64,000 nt of DNA from Rubinisphaera italica (GCF_007859715.1 NZ_SJPG01000001.1:6466001-6530000), one strand, 5' to 3'; shown: positions 47,296 to 58,415, counted from the first letter of the stretch. Numbers and translations are program-made. The notes: generated by a model from the sequence alone, not told the origin.

Positions 47296-47302
47296 GTTGA
47301 CA

Positions 47303-48364
47303 TCAATTAAGTTCATTCAGGGGGATTGTCGCCAGATAGATCGAAGTCTTTCCTTCGTGGCTGGAGTAGTAGGTCATCCAGAGTTGACCATCATAGGTGA
47401 CGAATCCCGGATAGCTGGTGTCGCCTCCGCTGGGGAATTCGATCAGTTCTTTGAAGTGTCCCTGCAAATCGACTTCTGCCAGAATCGTTTTGGCTGGTCC
47501 TTGATACTTCCGCGTACCGGCGATCAGTTTTCCATTCTCAAGTACGATAAAATCGGGGCCTCCCAGTCGATGATCGAGTTCTTTGAGTGTCCATTCTGTG
47601 TAGGGAGCTTTGGCGTTTCCGATGATGCCCAATGCTTTCCCTTTTTCGCGACGAAGCAGCATCACCATCGTGCCATCATCGAGAAATCGAAGCGTGGCTT
47701 CATTGGGGGAATCCTCAATTTCAAAACTTTTCACATTCTCATAACTGATGCCATCACTTGTCTTCACCAGATGCAGTCCATACTTTACGCCCGCCTGATT
47801 GCTCTGATACATGATTCCATAACCCGTATTCTCATGCCAGGTGACGCGCCACAGCCAGTCGAAATTCGTCCGGATGGCAGGATCCATTCTGATGGGAGTC
47901 AATGTGGAAAATGTCTGGCTGCCTGATTCCAGAAAGCAAACGCGAGGTTCCCGTTTGAGGATTTTTGTTCCCTCATAATACGAACCGCCAATCAGCAGCA
48001 TGAGGTGTCCATCCGGTGTGACTGATAATTTCGGATCGCGCAAATCAACTTCATTCTCTGAGATCAATGCAAATGATTTCCACTGCTGACCGTCGGCAGA
48101 AGTCAGCACGCGAATCTCACCATCGCGGCCATTCTCTCCCGGTACATGCCCAGTCCCTTCACGGAAGGTACAGAAGAATTGATCGTCGAACCTCACAAGG
48201 CCCGTAAAGGCATTGTGATTGGCCTGATCCCAGATTTTCCGAACTTCATATTTGAGGGACTTGTCCTCTGCCGCTATGGAATCTGTACCGATCAGAGTGA
48301 CTGTCAAACAAGTTAACAGGAGCATACGAATTGAGAGATGTTCGTATTTCTGAATCAAACGCAT
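47303..48364 (-). CDS. Secreted sialidase/BNR-repeat-like hydrolase
   Basis: A 353-aa protein with a signal peptide (MLLLTCLTVTLIGTDSIAAE). The beta-propeller has Asp-box-like turns (VLTSADGQQWKS, LVKTSDGISYENV) and a FRIP-like arginine position early on (FFCTFREGTGHV). Its general form is that of planctomycete exo-sialidase-like proteins (GH33 or related), with uncertain substrate. It may act on sulfated or acidic sugars outside the cell. It is followed on the same strand by no partner. Confidence 0.7.
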   Translation of the reverse strand: MRLIQKYEHLSIRMLLLTCLTVTLIGTDSIAAEDKSLKYEVRKIWDQANHNAFTGLVRFDDQFFCTFREGTGHVPGENGRDGEIRVLTSADGQQWKSFALISENEVDLRDPKLSVTPDGHLMLLIGGSYYEGTKILKREPRVCFLESGSQTFSTLTPIRMDPAIRTNFDWLWRVTWHENTGYGIMYQSNQAGVKYGLHLVKTSDGISYENVKSFEIEDSPNEATLRFLDDGTMVMLLRREKGKALGIIGNAKAPYTEWTLKELDHRLGGPDFIVLENGKLIAGTRKYQGPAKTILAEVDLQGHFKELIEFPSGGDTSYPGFVTYDGQLWMTYYSSHEGKTSIYLATIPLNELN

Positions 48365-48431
48365 AGAATCAATCCTTTTGTTTTCAGAGTTTAAAAATCG
48401 CTAACATAACCTATCTTATGTCAAAATAATC

Positions 48432-48519
48432 TGGGGTGGCGGGGGCGCTCCGCGTCAGCGGAAGCCCCCGGAAGTTCAACGCTTCGGGGGCTTCTCTTCG
48501 AGAGCGCCCCCGCCACCCG
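48432..48519. repeat. Three-way-junction repeat, copy 3
   Basis: Full outer stem (GGGTGGCGGGGGCGCTC with GAGAGCGCCCCCGCCACCC). The inner hairpins are CCGCgtcaGCGG and AAGCCCCCG...CGGGGGCTT. It lies between two minus-strand genes. Confidence 0.85.
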
Positions 48520-48568
48520 GCTATTAATAACGCCCAGAATGAATTCAATTTCATTATTGTGAGGAGTT

Positions 48569-49648
48569 CTAAGTCAGTGGCATCTCACTGGCTTTCAATA
48601 ACGCTTCCTGGACGGCCAGGTCATGTATTGTGGTGTAGAGGGCGGGGACTTCTCCGCGAATGACGGCTGCAAAATGTTGAAGGTCGCCATCATATCGACC
48701 GGTTGATTTCGGCAGGTCGATTCGATGCGTCCCTTTTTTAAATCCTTCCGTATCAGCTTCAAGAGTCAACAGAAGTTGATGAGGTTCCAGAGGTTCGATT
48801 TTGATTGTCCCCTTGCTGCCACAGGCGATGAACTGTCGTCGCCGGCCTCCTTCAACTTCGACGACGGAACTGCGAATGGTCGCTGTCGCCTTGGGATATT
48901 CAAAAACCGCCAGACAGTTATCCATCAGGTTGTCGTACTCTGGGCGTGTATTTTTATTGAAAGCTGTCACACGATCAGGAGGTCCCAGAACCGTCACCAC
49001 AGCATCAATAATGTGGCAACCCAGTTCGAACATAGAACCACCGGGGTACTGAGCCAGATCCGCGCGAGTCGCATCATTCACTTTTTTGCTCATCTCGCAA
49101 TGAACCTGATGCACGTCTCCCAGCCAGCCTGCTCTTACCGCTTTGAACAGAAACTGAAAAGCCGGGTTACTGCGATACATGTAACCCATTTGAATCATTA
49201 ATTGTTTTTCATCGGCTGCACGACAGATCCTGCGAAAATGTTCGAGCGAAGTTCCTGCTGGTTTATCGAGATGAATATGCTTTCCCGCCTGAATACATTT
49301 TTCGGCGACGGGGAGCAGATCGTCAATCTCGGTTTCGACGGCAATTCCCTGCACATCGGAAATCGACAGCAGTTCCGTTTCGGACAACCATGTCAGGCCC
49401 CTGTAATCATCTGTGGATTGCATTCGGTTCCGTTGCTGCGGATCGTTTTCAACAACACCGACGACTTCAAACAGTTCGGGGAATTTGCGGAAGGTCGCCA
49501 TCTTTCCGCCCGCGTGGGCATGCTTCGTGCCGATCTGACCGACTTTGATAGGGGGACGATTAGAGTTGCCTGCCAGCGAAATAACTGGACTGGCCAGTAA
49601 AGTAGCCGCTGAAGTCCTAAGAAAGGTTCGTCGATTCGATTCAAGCAT
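48569..49648 (-). CDS. Exported Gfo/Idh/MocA-family oxidoreductase
   Basis: A 359-aa protein. It begins with a twin-arginine signal (RRTFLRTSAATLLASPVISLAG). The nucleotide-binding domain (VGQIGTKHAHAGG..., and the HLDKPAGTS motif in place of EKP) is followed by the substrate domain. These enzymes oxidise or rearrange sugars with NAD(P). Planctomycetes carry many Tat-exported copies, often near sugar hydrolases, as here with the sialidase-like gene. The substrate cannot be named. Confidence 0.85.
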   Translation of the reverse strand: MLESNRRTFLRTSAATLLASPVISLAGNSNRPPIKVGQIGTKHAHAGGKMATFRKFPELFEVVGVVENDPQQRNRMQSTDDYRGLTWLSETELLSISDVQGIAVETEIDDLLPVAEKCIQAGKHIHLDKPAGTSLEHFRRICRAADEKQLMIQMGYMYRSNPAFQFLFKAVRAGWLGDVHQVHCEMSKKVNDATRADLAQYPGGSMFELGCHIIDAVVTVLGPPDRVTAFNKNTRPEYDNLMDNCLAVFEYPKATATIRSSVVEVEGGRRRQFIACGSKGTIKIEPLEPHQLLLTLEADTEGFKKGTHRIDLPKSTGRYDGDLQHFAAVIRGEVPALYTTIHDLAVQEALLKASEMPLT

Positions 49649-49697
49649 ACGACACCAATTTCAAGTATGGTTTGTAGGTTTGGGTGATTAGTCACTG

Positions 49698-50801
49698 TTA
49701 CTTGATCAATTCCCTTGCCTCACCGGCGGCTTCACTTTCAGGAGCTTCGTCGATTGCTTTCTGCAAATACTCATTCGCCTTGGGAGATTTGATTTCAAGT
49801 AATTGTTTCGCCAGACGCAGATAAGCAGCTGCTTTTTTGGGGTCTCCTGATTCCGTTTTAGCAGGCATTGAAGGCTTGGCAGGAGTTGTCTCGCGATTTC
49901 CCAAACGTTCCTGAGCCAATGCTGCCACAGCAGTGTCAGGATATTGCTGAATCAGTTCTTTGTAGATGTCAGCCGCTTCGCCCCGTTTGCGGTCTTCCCG
50001 TAACTGATCCGCAGAAAGCAATTGCTCGGCTTGAGCAATCAACTTTTGATTCGCTTCCTGTGCAGTCAATGTTTCCTCAATCAGCTGAATTTTCGCCAAC
50101 AGTTCCCGCGAGGTTTGACAGGTTTGCTTCAATTGAACGAGCTCAATAACAGCGGCAAAATCGACTGGGGTCTCTTTCAGCTTTTCATCGAGCTTCGCAA
50201 TTTGATCGGTGACCAGAACTTCAATCTGACTTTTGACATCCATCATGGTCTTCGCTGTTTGAGCGTAGCAGTCTTTGAACTCGTATGGCATCGCAATTTC
50301 GATTGCTCCTGCCAGATCGTCCTTTTTCAGTAGACCTTGAATCTTCGTGAGATCCCGGCTCAAATTACGGGCTTCGGTTGTTGTGAGGATTCGTCCGGAT
50401 TTGTCGAGGTAGCGTTTCAGAAACCCTTCCATATCGGAAGGTTTACCACTGGCAGAATAGAGTTTTTCGCCATCGGCTCGGAAAACAAAGACTGCTGGAA
50501 CGCCAGTGCCATCAAATTCAAAAACGCGTTTGGCAATATCCCAGACGGGAGTATCAACATCGATTTTAAGAATTGCAAAATTCTTCTGAAGAGGTTGCAG
50601 TCCTGGAGAAGTCGCCAGTTCCTGAGACATTTCCCGACAGTAAACGCACCAGTCCGCCCCGGCAATGACCAGAGCCGGCTTGCCGAGTTGCGTCATTTGT
50701 GCTTTGAGTTCATTCAAATTTCGAACTGTATCCGCCTGACCGGTCACCTGAAAGAAAGAAACTCCCAGTAAGGCGATTAGAACGTAAAAGAGATTTCTCA
50801 T
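49698..50801 (-). CDS. Secreted thioredoxin-fold protein with helical repeat tail
   Basis: 367 aa from the ATG at 50801, which begins a clear signal peptide (LFYVLIALLGVSFFQVTG). Longer readings add a poor leader. Residues of about 30-150 are a thioredoxin-like domain with the redox pair CVYC (GADWCVYCREMSQ) and the cis-Pro region TGVPAVFVF. The rest is helical, with a TPR-like end (AADIYKELIQQYPDTAVAALAQERL). It may keep cysteines reduced or oxidised in the periplasm. Confidence 0.8.
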   Translation of the reverse strand: MRNLFYVLIALLGVSFFQVTGQADTVRNLNELKAQMTQLGKPALVIAGADWCVYCREMSQELATSPGLQPLQKNFAILKIDVDTPVWDIAKRVFEFDGTGVPAVFVFRADGEKLYSASGKPSDMEGFLKRYLDKSGRILTTTEARNLSRDLTKIQGLLKKDDLAGAIEIAMPYEFKDCYAQTAKTMMDVKSQIEVLVTDQIAKLDEKLKETPVDFAAVIELVQLKQTCQTSRELLAKIQLIEETLTAQEANQKLIAQAEQLLSADQLREDRKRGEAADIYKELIQQYPDTAVAALAQERLGNRETTPAKPSMPAKTESGDPKKAAAYLRLAKQLLEIKSPKANEYLQKAIDEAPESEAAGEARELIK

Positions 50802-51062
50802 GGACTGTTCCATTCGTGATTTGACAAATTCCATTGATCAATGCGATCGCTGAGCACTCTCACAATACATGGATATTGTTCACCTGACAAACAAGTAATA
50901 CTGCAACATCTCAAAAAGTAGTTTAATGGGATTCAAAGTGTGGGGATCTGAATTCGCCACGCCGATCACTACGTTCTGTGTCGTGCCACCCAAAATGATT
51001 GAATTCAGAGAACCGATTGTGAACTGGTTATGTCTCCACTCCATGAGTGATTACAATTCAAG

Positions 51063-51444
<382 letters not shown>

Positions 51445-51501
51445 TTTGTATGATTCTTATCGATGCAGTATTATTTCAGAAAGTTTTGTTAAGTCATCGT
51501 G

Positions 51502-51717
51502 ATGGATCTCAAACCACGTCCAAACCAGGAAAAGTATCTGGAGATTCTTCGAAAGAAATCTCCCTACGAGCGATTACAACAGGCGTTTATGCTCACGGAA
51601 CGCAGTCGAGAACTATTCAAAGCAGGACTGAGACATCGCCATCCCGAATTGAATGAACAGGAATTGCATGCCCTGTACCTGGAACAGTTGAAGAAATGTC
51701 ACAACAGGAATTATTGA
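51502..51717 (+). CDS. Small conserved-looking helical protein, 71 aa
   Basis: ATG 51502 (a GTG one codon earlier is also possible). It is highly charged and helical, with the pattern YERLQQAFMLTERSRELFKAG followed by LRHRHPELNEQELHALYL and a CHNRNY end. I have seen this kind of small protein in planctomycetes and other bacteria, but its function is unknown to me. It follows rnpB by about 60 nt. Confidence 0.65.
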   Translation: MDLKPRPNQEKYLEILRKKSPYERLQQAFMLTERSRELFKAGLRHRHPELNEQELHALYLEQLKKCHNRNY

Positions 51718-51745
51718 CAACGACACTGCAACTCTTGAATCTCAA

Positions 51746-53035
51746 TCAGTTTGAGTTGTAACTGATTGGATCTATTGCATTTATTAATTGAGCAGCCGAT
51801 TCAAAACGAAAAGTAGGTTCTGATTGAAGGCATTTCATACAAATACTTGCGATGGATTCGGAAATAGTAGAATTCAATTCCCGAGGGTCTGTAATTGGTT
51901 CTGATGATAATTTTGCGAGAGCAATTTCTTCAAATGTCTCACTTATGAATGGTAATCGTCTTGTCAGAAATAAATAGAGGATGACTCCAACAGCATAAAT
52001 ATCAGTAGCAGGACAAATTCTTCCCCATAGCTGATCAATCTGTTCAGGCGCCATGAAACTCACGGTCCCTTGGATATTCCTGGCTTGTCGAAAGTCGTCA
52101 TTTAAATATTTGGCGAAACCAAAATCTGTAATCAAAATTTGGTTTTCAACATTCAACAGTATGTTTGCAGGTTTCAAATCGCAATGAATGATACCCCGAC
52201 TGTGAATGTGCTGTAATCCCATACAGACTTGGTGAATCCACTTTCTGATCTGGAATTCTGAAACGAACTCTTGAGATTCCAGCTGTTCGTGAAGTGATCT
52301 ACCGGAAATCCAGTCTAAGACAATGAATAGTCCCCCGCTCGGAATTTGACCAAGTCCACGAATATTGATCACATTTTCATGGTGGAAGTTTTTGAGGATT
52401 TGTGCTTCATTGATAAAGGCTTCAATTCTTGCTGCGTTCTGTTGAAATTGCTTCCGTAAGAACTTCACAGCGACATGCTCACCAGTTTCGAAATCAGTCG
52501 CGAAATAAACTTTCGCATGACTGCCTGTGCCGATCAGTCTTACTAATTTATATCGTGACCAGTCCACGTTGAATTCGTTTGCATTGCTTTGAGAGTTATG
52601 AGTTTCAAACGAAGATAGATGAGGTTCAATTTCACTCAGATATTCCTGTTCGATGGATTCCTGGAATTTGTTCAGCTCTTTGCCAAATTCCTTTATGTAA
52701 GGTCGAAAATCATATTCTCGACCTGAGTTTTTCGAATCTCTGATTGCTTCACTCAATAGAAGTAATGTGAGTTTTCGGGTGTCAATAAATGCACTGAAGT
52801 AATTCCGATAGAACTGGATGACTGAGGGCAGTTCTTTGAACTCTCCAGATTGCCCAGAGTTTTTTAATCGCAATTCAAAATCAATTCCAATCAGTTCTCT
52901 TGCGAGATATTCAACATCAACAGATTGCCAGGAATGAAACTTAGAGTACGGAATATTGAATTTTGTGATTGATTCGGAGGTCCAATTCTCTTCAAAAGAA
53001 GAAAGCAGATCTTCAATCTCTGATTGTCTGCTCAT
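51746..53035 (-). CDS. Cytoplasmic Ser/Thr protein kinase
   Basis: A 429-aa protein. The first 140 residues are a helical domain. The kinase domain starts near residue 160: glycine loop IGTGSHAKVYFA, lysine in HVAVKFLRK, catalytic loop HCDLKPANILL, DFGFAKYL and MAPEQ. All key residues are present (HCD instead of HRD). It has no membrane segment, unlike many Pkn proteins. It follows an ECF sigma factor gene by 3 nt and is clearly co-transcribed with it. Confidence 0.92.
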   Translation of the reverse strand: MSRQSEIEDLLSSFEENWTSESITKFNIPYSKFHSWQSVDVEYLARELIGIDFELRLKNSGQSGEFKELPSVIQFYRNYFSAFIDTRKLTLLLLSEAIRDSKNSGREYDFRPYIKEFGKELNKFQESIEQEYLSEIEPHLSSFETHNSQSNANEFNVDWSRYKLVRLIGTGSHAKVYFATDFETGEHVAVKFLRKQFQQNAARIEAFINEAQILKNFHHENVINIRGLGQIPSGGLFIVLDWISGRSLHEQLESQEFVSEFQIRKWIHQVCMGLQHIHSRGIIHCDLKPANILLNVENQILITDFGFAKYLNDDFRQARNIQGTVSFMAPEQIDQLWGRICPATDIYAVGVILYLFLTRRLPFISETFEEIALAKLSSEPITDPRELNSTISESIASICMKCLQSEPTFRFESAAQLINAIDPISYNSN

Positions 53036-53038
53036 TTT

Positions 53039-53626
53039 TCAGTCCAGGTAATGCGTCAGCAATCGTTTAATCGTTTCCAATTGTCGTCGGATCGTTCGTT
53101 CGGATTTTTGCAGGTTGTCAGCAATTGCCGCAATCTGTAATCCCTGAAGGCGTTGTTCAAAAATTTTCTGTTGGATTGGCGTTAACTGATTACAAACGAT
53201 CTCCATGGTGTCAATTAAGGCAAGCGACTCTTCAGCCGAGGGTTCCTGCGATGAGAGTGATTCCTGAATATTGTCAGCAACGTCAAGTGTTCTTTCCTGA
53301 TTGACATTCCGCTTATCAGAAAGTTGCCTGCGGGATTCTCGATAAACCTTTCTCAATGTAATTCCTACGAGTAGTTTCCAGAGATCACCACTTCGAGAAA
53401 TTGAGAATCGTCCTGCCTGAGTTCCAGCGAAGAAGCTTTTCCAGACGGACATCGAAATATCTTCAGGATCGGTTTGCTGCTGAAGACGAACTGCCAGTTT
53501 CACCCGAGCCAGAGCTGTAAGTCGTAGCATATAACGAGTAAACAGAACCTCGGCAGCTTCATCCTGACCTTTCTGAAAACGATCAAATAGTTCCTCTGAC
53601 GGCCATTTTTCGAAATCTGTAGCCAT
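53039..53626 (-). CDS. ECF-type RNA polymerase sigma factor
   Basis: A 195-aa protein. Region 2 is seen in LFTRYMLRLTALARVKL and DPEDISMSVWKSFF. Region 4 is seen in LTPIQQKIFEQRLQGLQIAAIADNLQKSERTIRRQLETI, a helix-turn-helix that reads the -35 box. Size and the PEDI motif match the planctomycete ECF groups found next to protein kinases. No anti-sigma gene is present, so the adjacent kinase is the likely controller, probably by phosphorylation. Confidence 0.92.
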   Translation of the reverse strand: MATDFEKWPSEELFDRFQKGQDEAAEVLFTRYMLRLTALARVKLAVRLQQQTDPEDISMSVWKSFFAGTQAGRFSISRSGDLWKLLVGITLRKVYRESRRQLSDKRNVNQERTLDVADNIQESLSSQEPSAEESLALIDTMEIVCNQLTPIQQKIFEQRLQGLQIAAIADNLQKSERTIRRQLETIKRLLTHYLD

Positions 53627-53708
53627 TTTTAATTTTCCATGTCCGCTTTTTTGAACAGAGCGGCATTACCTGAATGAATCAGTATTAGACTCTTAGATGG
53701 AAAATAAC

Positions 53709-53978
53709 ATGGCCTACGTTATTACTGAACCGTGTCGAGGATGCAAATTCACAGACTGTGTTGAAGATTGCCCCACTGATAGTTTTCGGGAAGGGGACGA
53801 TATGCTGTTTATCGATCCCGAAACTTGCATCGATTGCGATGCGTGTATATCGGCTTGCCCGGTTGAAGCAATCTTTCCTGATCATGAAGTTCCGCAGCAA
53901 TGGCAGCACTATATCGAAATGAATGCCACCATGTCGCAAAAGTCTCCCATGATCACTGAGATTCGACGGGCAGAATGA
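53709..53978 (+). CDS. Seven-iron-type ferredoxin
   Basis: 89 aa from ATG 53709 (GGAA upstream). Cysteines follow the 7Fe pattern: CRGCKFTDCVEDCP for the first cluster and CIDCDACISACP for the second. It is an electron carrier in the cytoplasm (FdxA-like). The C-terminal part after the clusters is shorter than in Azotobacter-type FdxA. It stands alone, divergent from the sigma factor gene. Confidence 0.92.
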   Translation: MAYVITEPCRGCKFTDCVEDCPTDSFREGDDMLFIDPETCIDCDACISACPVEAIFPDHEVPQQWQHYIEMNATMSQKSPMITEIRRAE

Positions 53979-53986
53979 ATCGGTAA

Positions 53987-54421
53987 CTATTCATCCCCAC
54001 TTTCAATCAAATCCCGAATCTTCGTCAGTTCATCCAGCGCTTCCTTCGGCAGTTCCTGCGAACTGGCTTCGAGTTCTTTGCGGAAGTCGGGGGTGCTGGT
54101 GCTGCTGTATTCTGGTTGGGCGGGTTGAGATTGGGCTTCGGAGACGGGCATGGCGTTGCCCGGGGGGAGGAGGCGTGGTGGTTCGATTTTCTGTCCGACG
54201 TTTCTTGGGTAGAATCCGGAGCGTTCCAGTGTTTGAGGAGTGGGAGCGATTGCCGGGTCTGACAAATGTCCTGCGGGCTCGATGGTCGCAGCTTTGCTCA
54301 TGATAGCTTTGGCAGGAGCCGTTTGTTCGACAGCGGGAATCGAACGGGCAATCATCAACCCGCAGCCGAGTCCGAACAGGGTGCCGCCGACCCAGAGGGT
54401 GAGGGTGTCTCCATTCGCCAT
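53987..54421 (-). CDS. Small membrane-anchored hypothetical protein, 144 aa
   Basis: It has one membrane segment at residues 8-25 (LWVGGTLFGLGCGLMIA). A Pro/Ala-rich, probably disordered stretch follows, with a short charged helix at the end (ELPKEALDELTKIRDLIESG). No known domain. It ends nine bases from the stop of the ferredoxin gene, convergently. Confidence 0.65.
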   Translation of the reverse strand: MANGDTLTLWVGGTLFGLGCGLMIARSIPAVEQTAPAKAIMSKAATIEPAGHLSDPAIAPTPQTLERSGFYPRNVGQKIEPPRLLPPGNAMPVSEAQSQPAQPEYSSTSTPDFRKELEASSQELPKEALDELTKIRDLIESGDE

Positions 54422-54596
54422 GTTACTTCACTCCTTGAAGTTTGTATTTGTTCGTTTGTTTACTGATTCCTGTCAAAGAATCGGAGAGCTTGTATTTGGT
54501 TTTATTTTATCCCAGGTTGGTTTTGCGAAGTTTACGCAATATTGAATTCCAGGTCGATATCGTCAGGCATTGCCTGACCTACAGGTTGTCAGTGTT

Positions 54597-57473
54597 TTAA
54601 TACTTGGCGAACGCCGCTTCCATGAGTGAGTGTTGCTCGACCTGATGGCTTTTCTTGCTGCCGGTCGCCGGACTGGCCGAGGCGTGGCGTTCGATGGATC
54701 GGAATGGGTATTCGTCAAAGAACGATTGTCCGAAGTGCGCTTTCAGGAAGCGGCTGGCTCCCATGTTTTCCGGCTCTTCCTGCACCCAGCGAACTTCAGT
54801 TCCCGCCGGATAACGAGCGAAGACTTCCTGCAGCTTCACGTACGGCAAAGGATAAAGTTCTTCGAGGCGAACGATTGCGACATCGGGCCGTTCCTGCTCT
54901 TCGCGGGCTTTGAGCAAATCGTAGTAGATCTTGCCGGAACAGAGCAGAATGCGGGTGACCGATTGAGGATCAGAAATCGTCTTATCGTCAAGGACGGGTT
55001 CAAATTGTCCCTGAACGAGTTCGCTGATATCAGACGTACATTTTGGAAGCCGCAGTAAACTTTTAGGAGTCATCATGATCAGAGGCTTTTTCCATTTGCG
55101 TAACGCTTGTCTGCGGAGGCAATGGAAGTGCTGGGCCGGTGTTGTCAGATTAACGATCTGAATGTTGTCTTCGGCTGCCAGCATGAGGAAGCGTTCGAGT
55201 CGTCCGCTGGAATGCTCCGGTCCCTGACCTTCGAAGCCGTGTGGCAGCATCATAATCAGTCCACTGAGACGCTCCCATTTGTCTTCAGTGCTCGCGATGA
55301 ACTGATCGATAATAACCTGGGCGGCATTGCAGAAGTCACCAAACTGAGCTTCCCAGATGATCAATCCTTCCGGGCAATCCAGACTGTAACCGTATTCAAA
55401 TCCGAGGACACCGATTTCCGAAAGCGGACTGTTGTGCAATTCGACCAGTCCATCCACTGCAGCAAGTTGCTTAAGAGGTGAGTAGATCGAACCATCCTGC
55501 ACATCGTGCAGCACGGCATGACGCTGACTGAACGTTCCGCGTTCAACATCCTGTCCGGTCATACGGAATGGCCGACCTTCAGAGATCGAGGTTCCAAAGG
55601 CAAGCAGTTCGGCAGCGGCCCAGTCGAGTTCTTTTTCGCCACGGCCCATTTCCCGACGCTGTTCGAGGAGACGAACCAGCTTTCGGTGCGGGTGAAACCC
55701 TTCCGGGTAGTCGGTGAGCACATTCATCACCCGACTGAGTTCATCCATGTGAACATTAGTCTGGATGGTGTCCGCTTCTGAGACCGAGCCACCACGGTAG
55801 CCGTACCAGTAACCTCCATAATATTCCAGGCAGCGAATGTAGGAGTCCTGCTTTGCGGCTTTGAGCTCATCTTCAAGCACAAGGCGTCGCTGTTCGACGA
55901 TTTCCTCGCCTTCCTCACGAGTAATTCCACGCATACGAATCAACTGGTCGAAATAGCTTTCAAACACAGTCGGATGCTTCTTAATGTCGTGGTACATCAA
56001 TGGCTGAGTGAATTCTGGTTCATCACTTTCATTGTGACCATGTCTGCGGAGGCAGTACATATCGATGACGACATCACGGTGGTACGTTTTGCGGAATTCG
56101 AGTGCCAGATTGACCGCCTGTGCGACCGCTTCGGGATCTTCCCCATTGACGTGGAAAATTGGAATCTGCAGCATTTTGGCGATATCGGTCGCGTAGGTAC
56201 TGGAGCGAGCCTGCTCCTGAGTCGTTGTAAAGCCAATTTGATTATTGACCACAACATGCAATGTTCCGCCAACGGAATAGCCATTCAGTTCACTCATGTT
56301 GAGCGTTTCCTGAGTCACACCTTCTCCAATGAATGCGGCATCACCATGAATCAGAACAACGAGGCCCTCCTGGTGTTTGACGTCCCGGAAGCGATCCATT
56401 TTGGCACGCATTCGCCCCTGTGCTACAGGGTTAATGAACTCGAGGTGACTCGGGTTGAAGCAGAGCGACAAGTGGACGCTATTCCCTTTTGAGGTCAGCC
56501 AGTCACTGGAATAGCCAAGATGATATTTCACATCGCCTCGTCCGATGTGCAATTCAGGGTCGGCATCGACGAATTCGCGAAAAATTTGTCGGTAGCTTTT
56601 GTGCAGAATATTGGCGAGCACGTTCAGGCGACCACGATGGGCCATTCCGATCACGATTTCTTTGGTTCCTTCATTGCCCGCTTTTTCGATGGCCATATCG
56701 AGCAGCGGAATCAAAGTCTCTGCTCCTTCGAGCGAGAAGCTCTTTTCGCCGATGAACTTCTTCTGCACAAATTGTTCAAACAGCACGGCATTACTGAGTC
56801 GTTTGAGGATACGGACCTGCTCGTCGCGAGTCAGTTTGATACGGTTGCCAGTCGTTTCCATGCGAGTCTGCAGCCATTGACGGACGCGCAGGCTGTCGAT
56901 GTGCATGAATTGCACGCCGATGGAACGGCAGTAGGTCGTTTTGAGCCACTGAACAATCTGGCGAAGAGTTCGCACTTCCGGACCGCCCATCCAGCTTGTG
57001 GAAAAGCGACGGTCCATATCTTCTTCGGTGAAACCATAAAACTCAGGCTTGAGTTCTGGTGGATTCCCACGTTTTTTGCCGAGCGGATCGACTTCAGAAA
57101 GAATATGTCCTCGCACTCGATAATTGCGGATCAGCTGATCGAGCCGCTCCTGGCGTCCTGCAACTTCCATGCGTTGCGGGCGTCGCAAGCCCCCTTCGGA
57201 CATAGAGGGAGGATTGAAGATCGAGAACGGCTTCCGCTGAGGACGCAGTGTCTGCCCGGCATCCTGCTTGCTCTCCTCATCGAGTTTCTCGAAATACTCA
57301 CGCCATTCGGGCGATAGTGTATCTGGAGATTTCTGATACTGCTCGTAGAGAGTTTCGAGATACAGCAGACTCTGGGCATTATCATCCACATGGGAACTGC
57401 CGTTGCTGAACTGTAAATCAGAAGTAGACAAAGAGCCGTTGGAAGGGGCTTGATCCCCGGTGTGAGCCGACAT
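54597..57473 (-). CDS. sucA: 2-oxoglutarate dehydrogenase E1 component
   Basis: A 958-aa thiamin-diphosphate enzyme of the TCA cycle. It has an N-terminal E2-binding arm ([15 protein letters not shown]...), the [13 protein letters not shown] and [10 protein letters not shown] motifs, the ThDP/Mg region [12 protein letters not shown], and [11 protein letters not shown]. The second half holds the dimer domain with [16 protein letters not shown]. It decarboxylates 2-oxoglutarate and passes succinyl to lipoyl-E2. The sucB gene is not adjacent. Length is normal for the family. Confidence 0.96.
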   Translation of the reverse strand: MSAHTGDQAPSNGSLSTSDLQFSNGSSHVDDNAQSLLYLETLYEQYQKSPDTLSPEWREYFEKLDEESKQDAGQTLRPQRKPFSIFNPPSMSEGGLRRPQRMEVAGRQERLDQLIRNYRVRGHILSEVDPLGKKRGNPPELKPEFYGFTEEDMDRRFSTSWMGGPEVRTLRQIVQWLKTTYCRSIGVQFMHIDSLRVRQWLQTRMETTGNRIKLTRDEQVRILKRLSNAVLFEQFVQKKFIGEKSFSLEGAETLIPLLDMAIEKAGNEGTKEIVIGMAHRGRLNVLANILHKSYRQIFREFVDADPELHIGRGDVKYHLGYSSDWLTSKGNSVHLSLCFNPSHLEFINPVAQGRMRAKMDRFRDVKHQEGLVVLIHGDAAFIGEGVTQETLNMSELNGYSVGGTLHVVVNNQIGFTTTQEQARSSTYATDIAKMLQIPIFHVNGEDPEAVAQAVNLALEFRKTYHRDVVIDMYCLRRHGHNESDEPEFTQPLMYHDIKKHPTVFESYFDQLIRMRGITREEGEEIVEQRRLVLEDELKAAKQDSYIRCLEYYGGYWYGYRGGSVSEADTIQTNVHMDELSRVMNVLTDYPEGFHPHRKLVRLLEQRREMGRGEKELDWAAAELLAFGTSISEGRPFRMTGQDVERGTFSQRHAVLHDVQDGSIYSPLKQLAAVDGLVELHNSPLSEIGVLGFEYGYSLDCPEGLIIWEAQFGDFCNAAQVIIDQFIASTEDKWERLSGLIMMLPHGFEGQGPEHSSGRLERFLMLAAEDNIQIVNLTTPAQHFHCLRRQALRKWKKPLIMMTPKSLLRLPKCTSDISELVQGQFEPVLDDKTISDPQSVTRILLCSGKIYYDLLKAREEQERPDVAIVRLEELYPLPYVKLQEVFARYPAGTEVRWVQEEPENMGASRFLKAHFGQSFFDEYPFRSIERHASASPATGSKKSHQVEQHSLMEAAFAKY

Positions 57474-57628
57474 TTTTGGCCTGGTGCCCTGTCTGGGCTT
57501 AATAGTTGAGTTTCAAATAACGATAACAAACCAGAAATGTTACCTCTTATTGTTCGAAGGTTATTGTCGCAATTTTACGAAATACGACAAGTGCGAACAG
57601 CGGCAATTTGAAACACAATTACTGAATA

Positions 57629-58027
57629 CTACTCTTCAGCCTTCTCTGCCCGTTGACGTTTCCGGGCAGCGATGAAGGATCGGACGCACATGATGACAAA
57701 ACCTGTGCAAATGATTGCCATAATCAGAACCATCATCGCGGCTCGTTGGTTGTACTCCATCCCCTGACTCATCTTGCCGACAGTCATAACCGTTCGTCCC
57801 CACGCGGCGAACGCGCCCAGTAATCCAAAGCTCACAGCCGCGTGCATCGCATGCATGCGATAGCTGTCTTTCATGGCAAATAATCCACTTATTCCAATAG
57901 GGACGCCGAAAAATAACGGAATCAGAGCAGTCATACTGCGGTCATCAGCTGCTGCTCCAAAGTAGCCGTAAAGGCCTTCCAAGATGAGTAACAGGGCTGT
58001 CAGCAGGGCAATTTGTGGCATTTTCAA
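57629..58027 (-). CDS. Small four-helix membrane protein
   Basis: A 132-aa protein with four hydrophobic segments (about 5-22, 33-52, 62-80, 95-115) and a basic tail (ARKRQRAEKAEE). Glycines in the first helix (LEGLYGYFG) recall TMEM14-like or small transporter-like proteins, but I cannot assign it. It is upstream of sucA by about 150 nt on the same strand. Confidence 0.7.
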   Translation of the reverse strand: MKMPQIALLTALLLILEGLYGYFGAAADDRSMTALIPLFFGVPIGISGLFAMKDSYRMHAMHAAVSFGLLGAFAAWGRTVMTVGKMSQGMEYNQRAAMMVLIMAIICTGFVIMCVRSFIAARKRQRAEKAEE

Positions 58028-58415
58028 AGCTTCCTATCGAGATTAGACATTCATTTTCTTTCATAATACCCAATTTGTACTGATTTGCGAGATCCTGGCT
58101 CTGTGTGAAAATTCTTGCAGAGAAGTCCAAATATGGTTTGTGCTGTTTGAGGCTGCCAATTAGTATACGCTCAGCGACGTGAAAGGGAGTTTTGTCGTTT
58201 GCTGCCTAATGTTGGATTCTCCGACAGGAATGTGGCTGCGTTTCTCTTCCTGCGGGGCTCTCACGTCTCTTTCAGGCAGGCGACTCTGCTTGCATCGAAG
58301 CTGTTCACTCGATTGATGACTGATCACAACGAAAACAGGTTCTAAAAAAACATCGGACAGGAATGGACACAAGGGAATCTTTTAAAGAGATTCCAATACC
58401 CAAGGAGGATGTGCT
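58028..58415. other. Intergenic region, 388 bp, no gene seen
   Basis: It separates divergent genes and holds their promoters. The AAGGAGG site just before 58416 is strong. I see no repeat or RNA gene in it. Confidence 0.4.

Noticed and set aside
48436..48663. Open frames at 48436-48663 and 61379-61561 encoding similar peptides
   Set aside because: The likeness comes from the shared three-way-junction repeat. There is no ribosome site or coding character.
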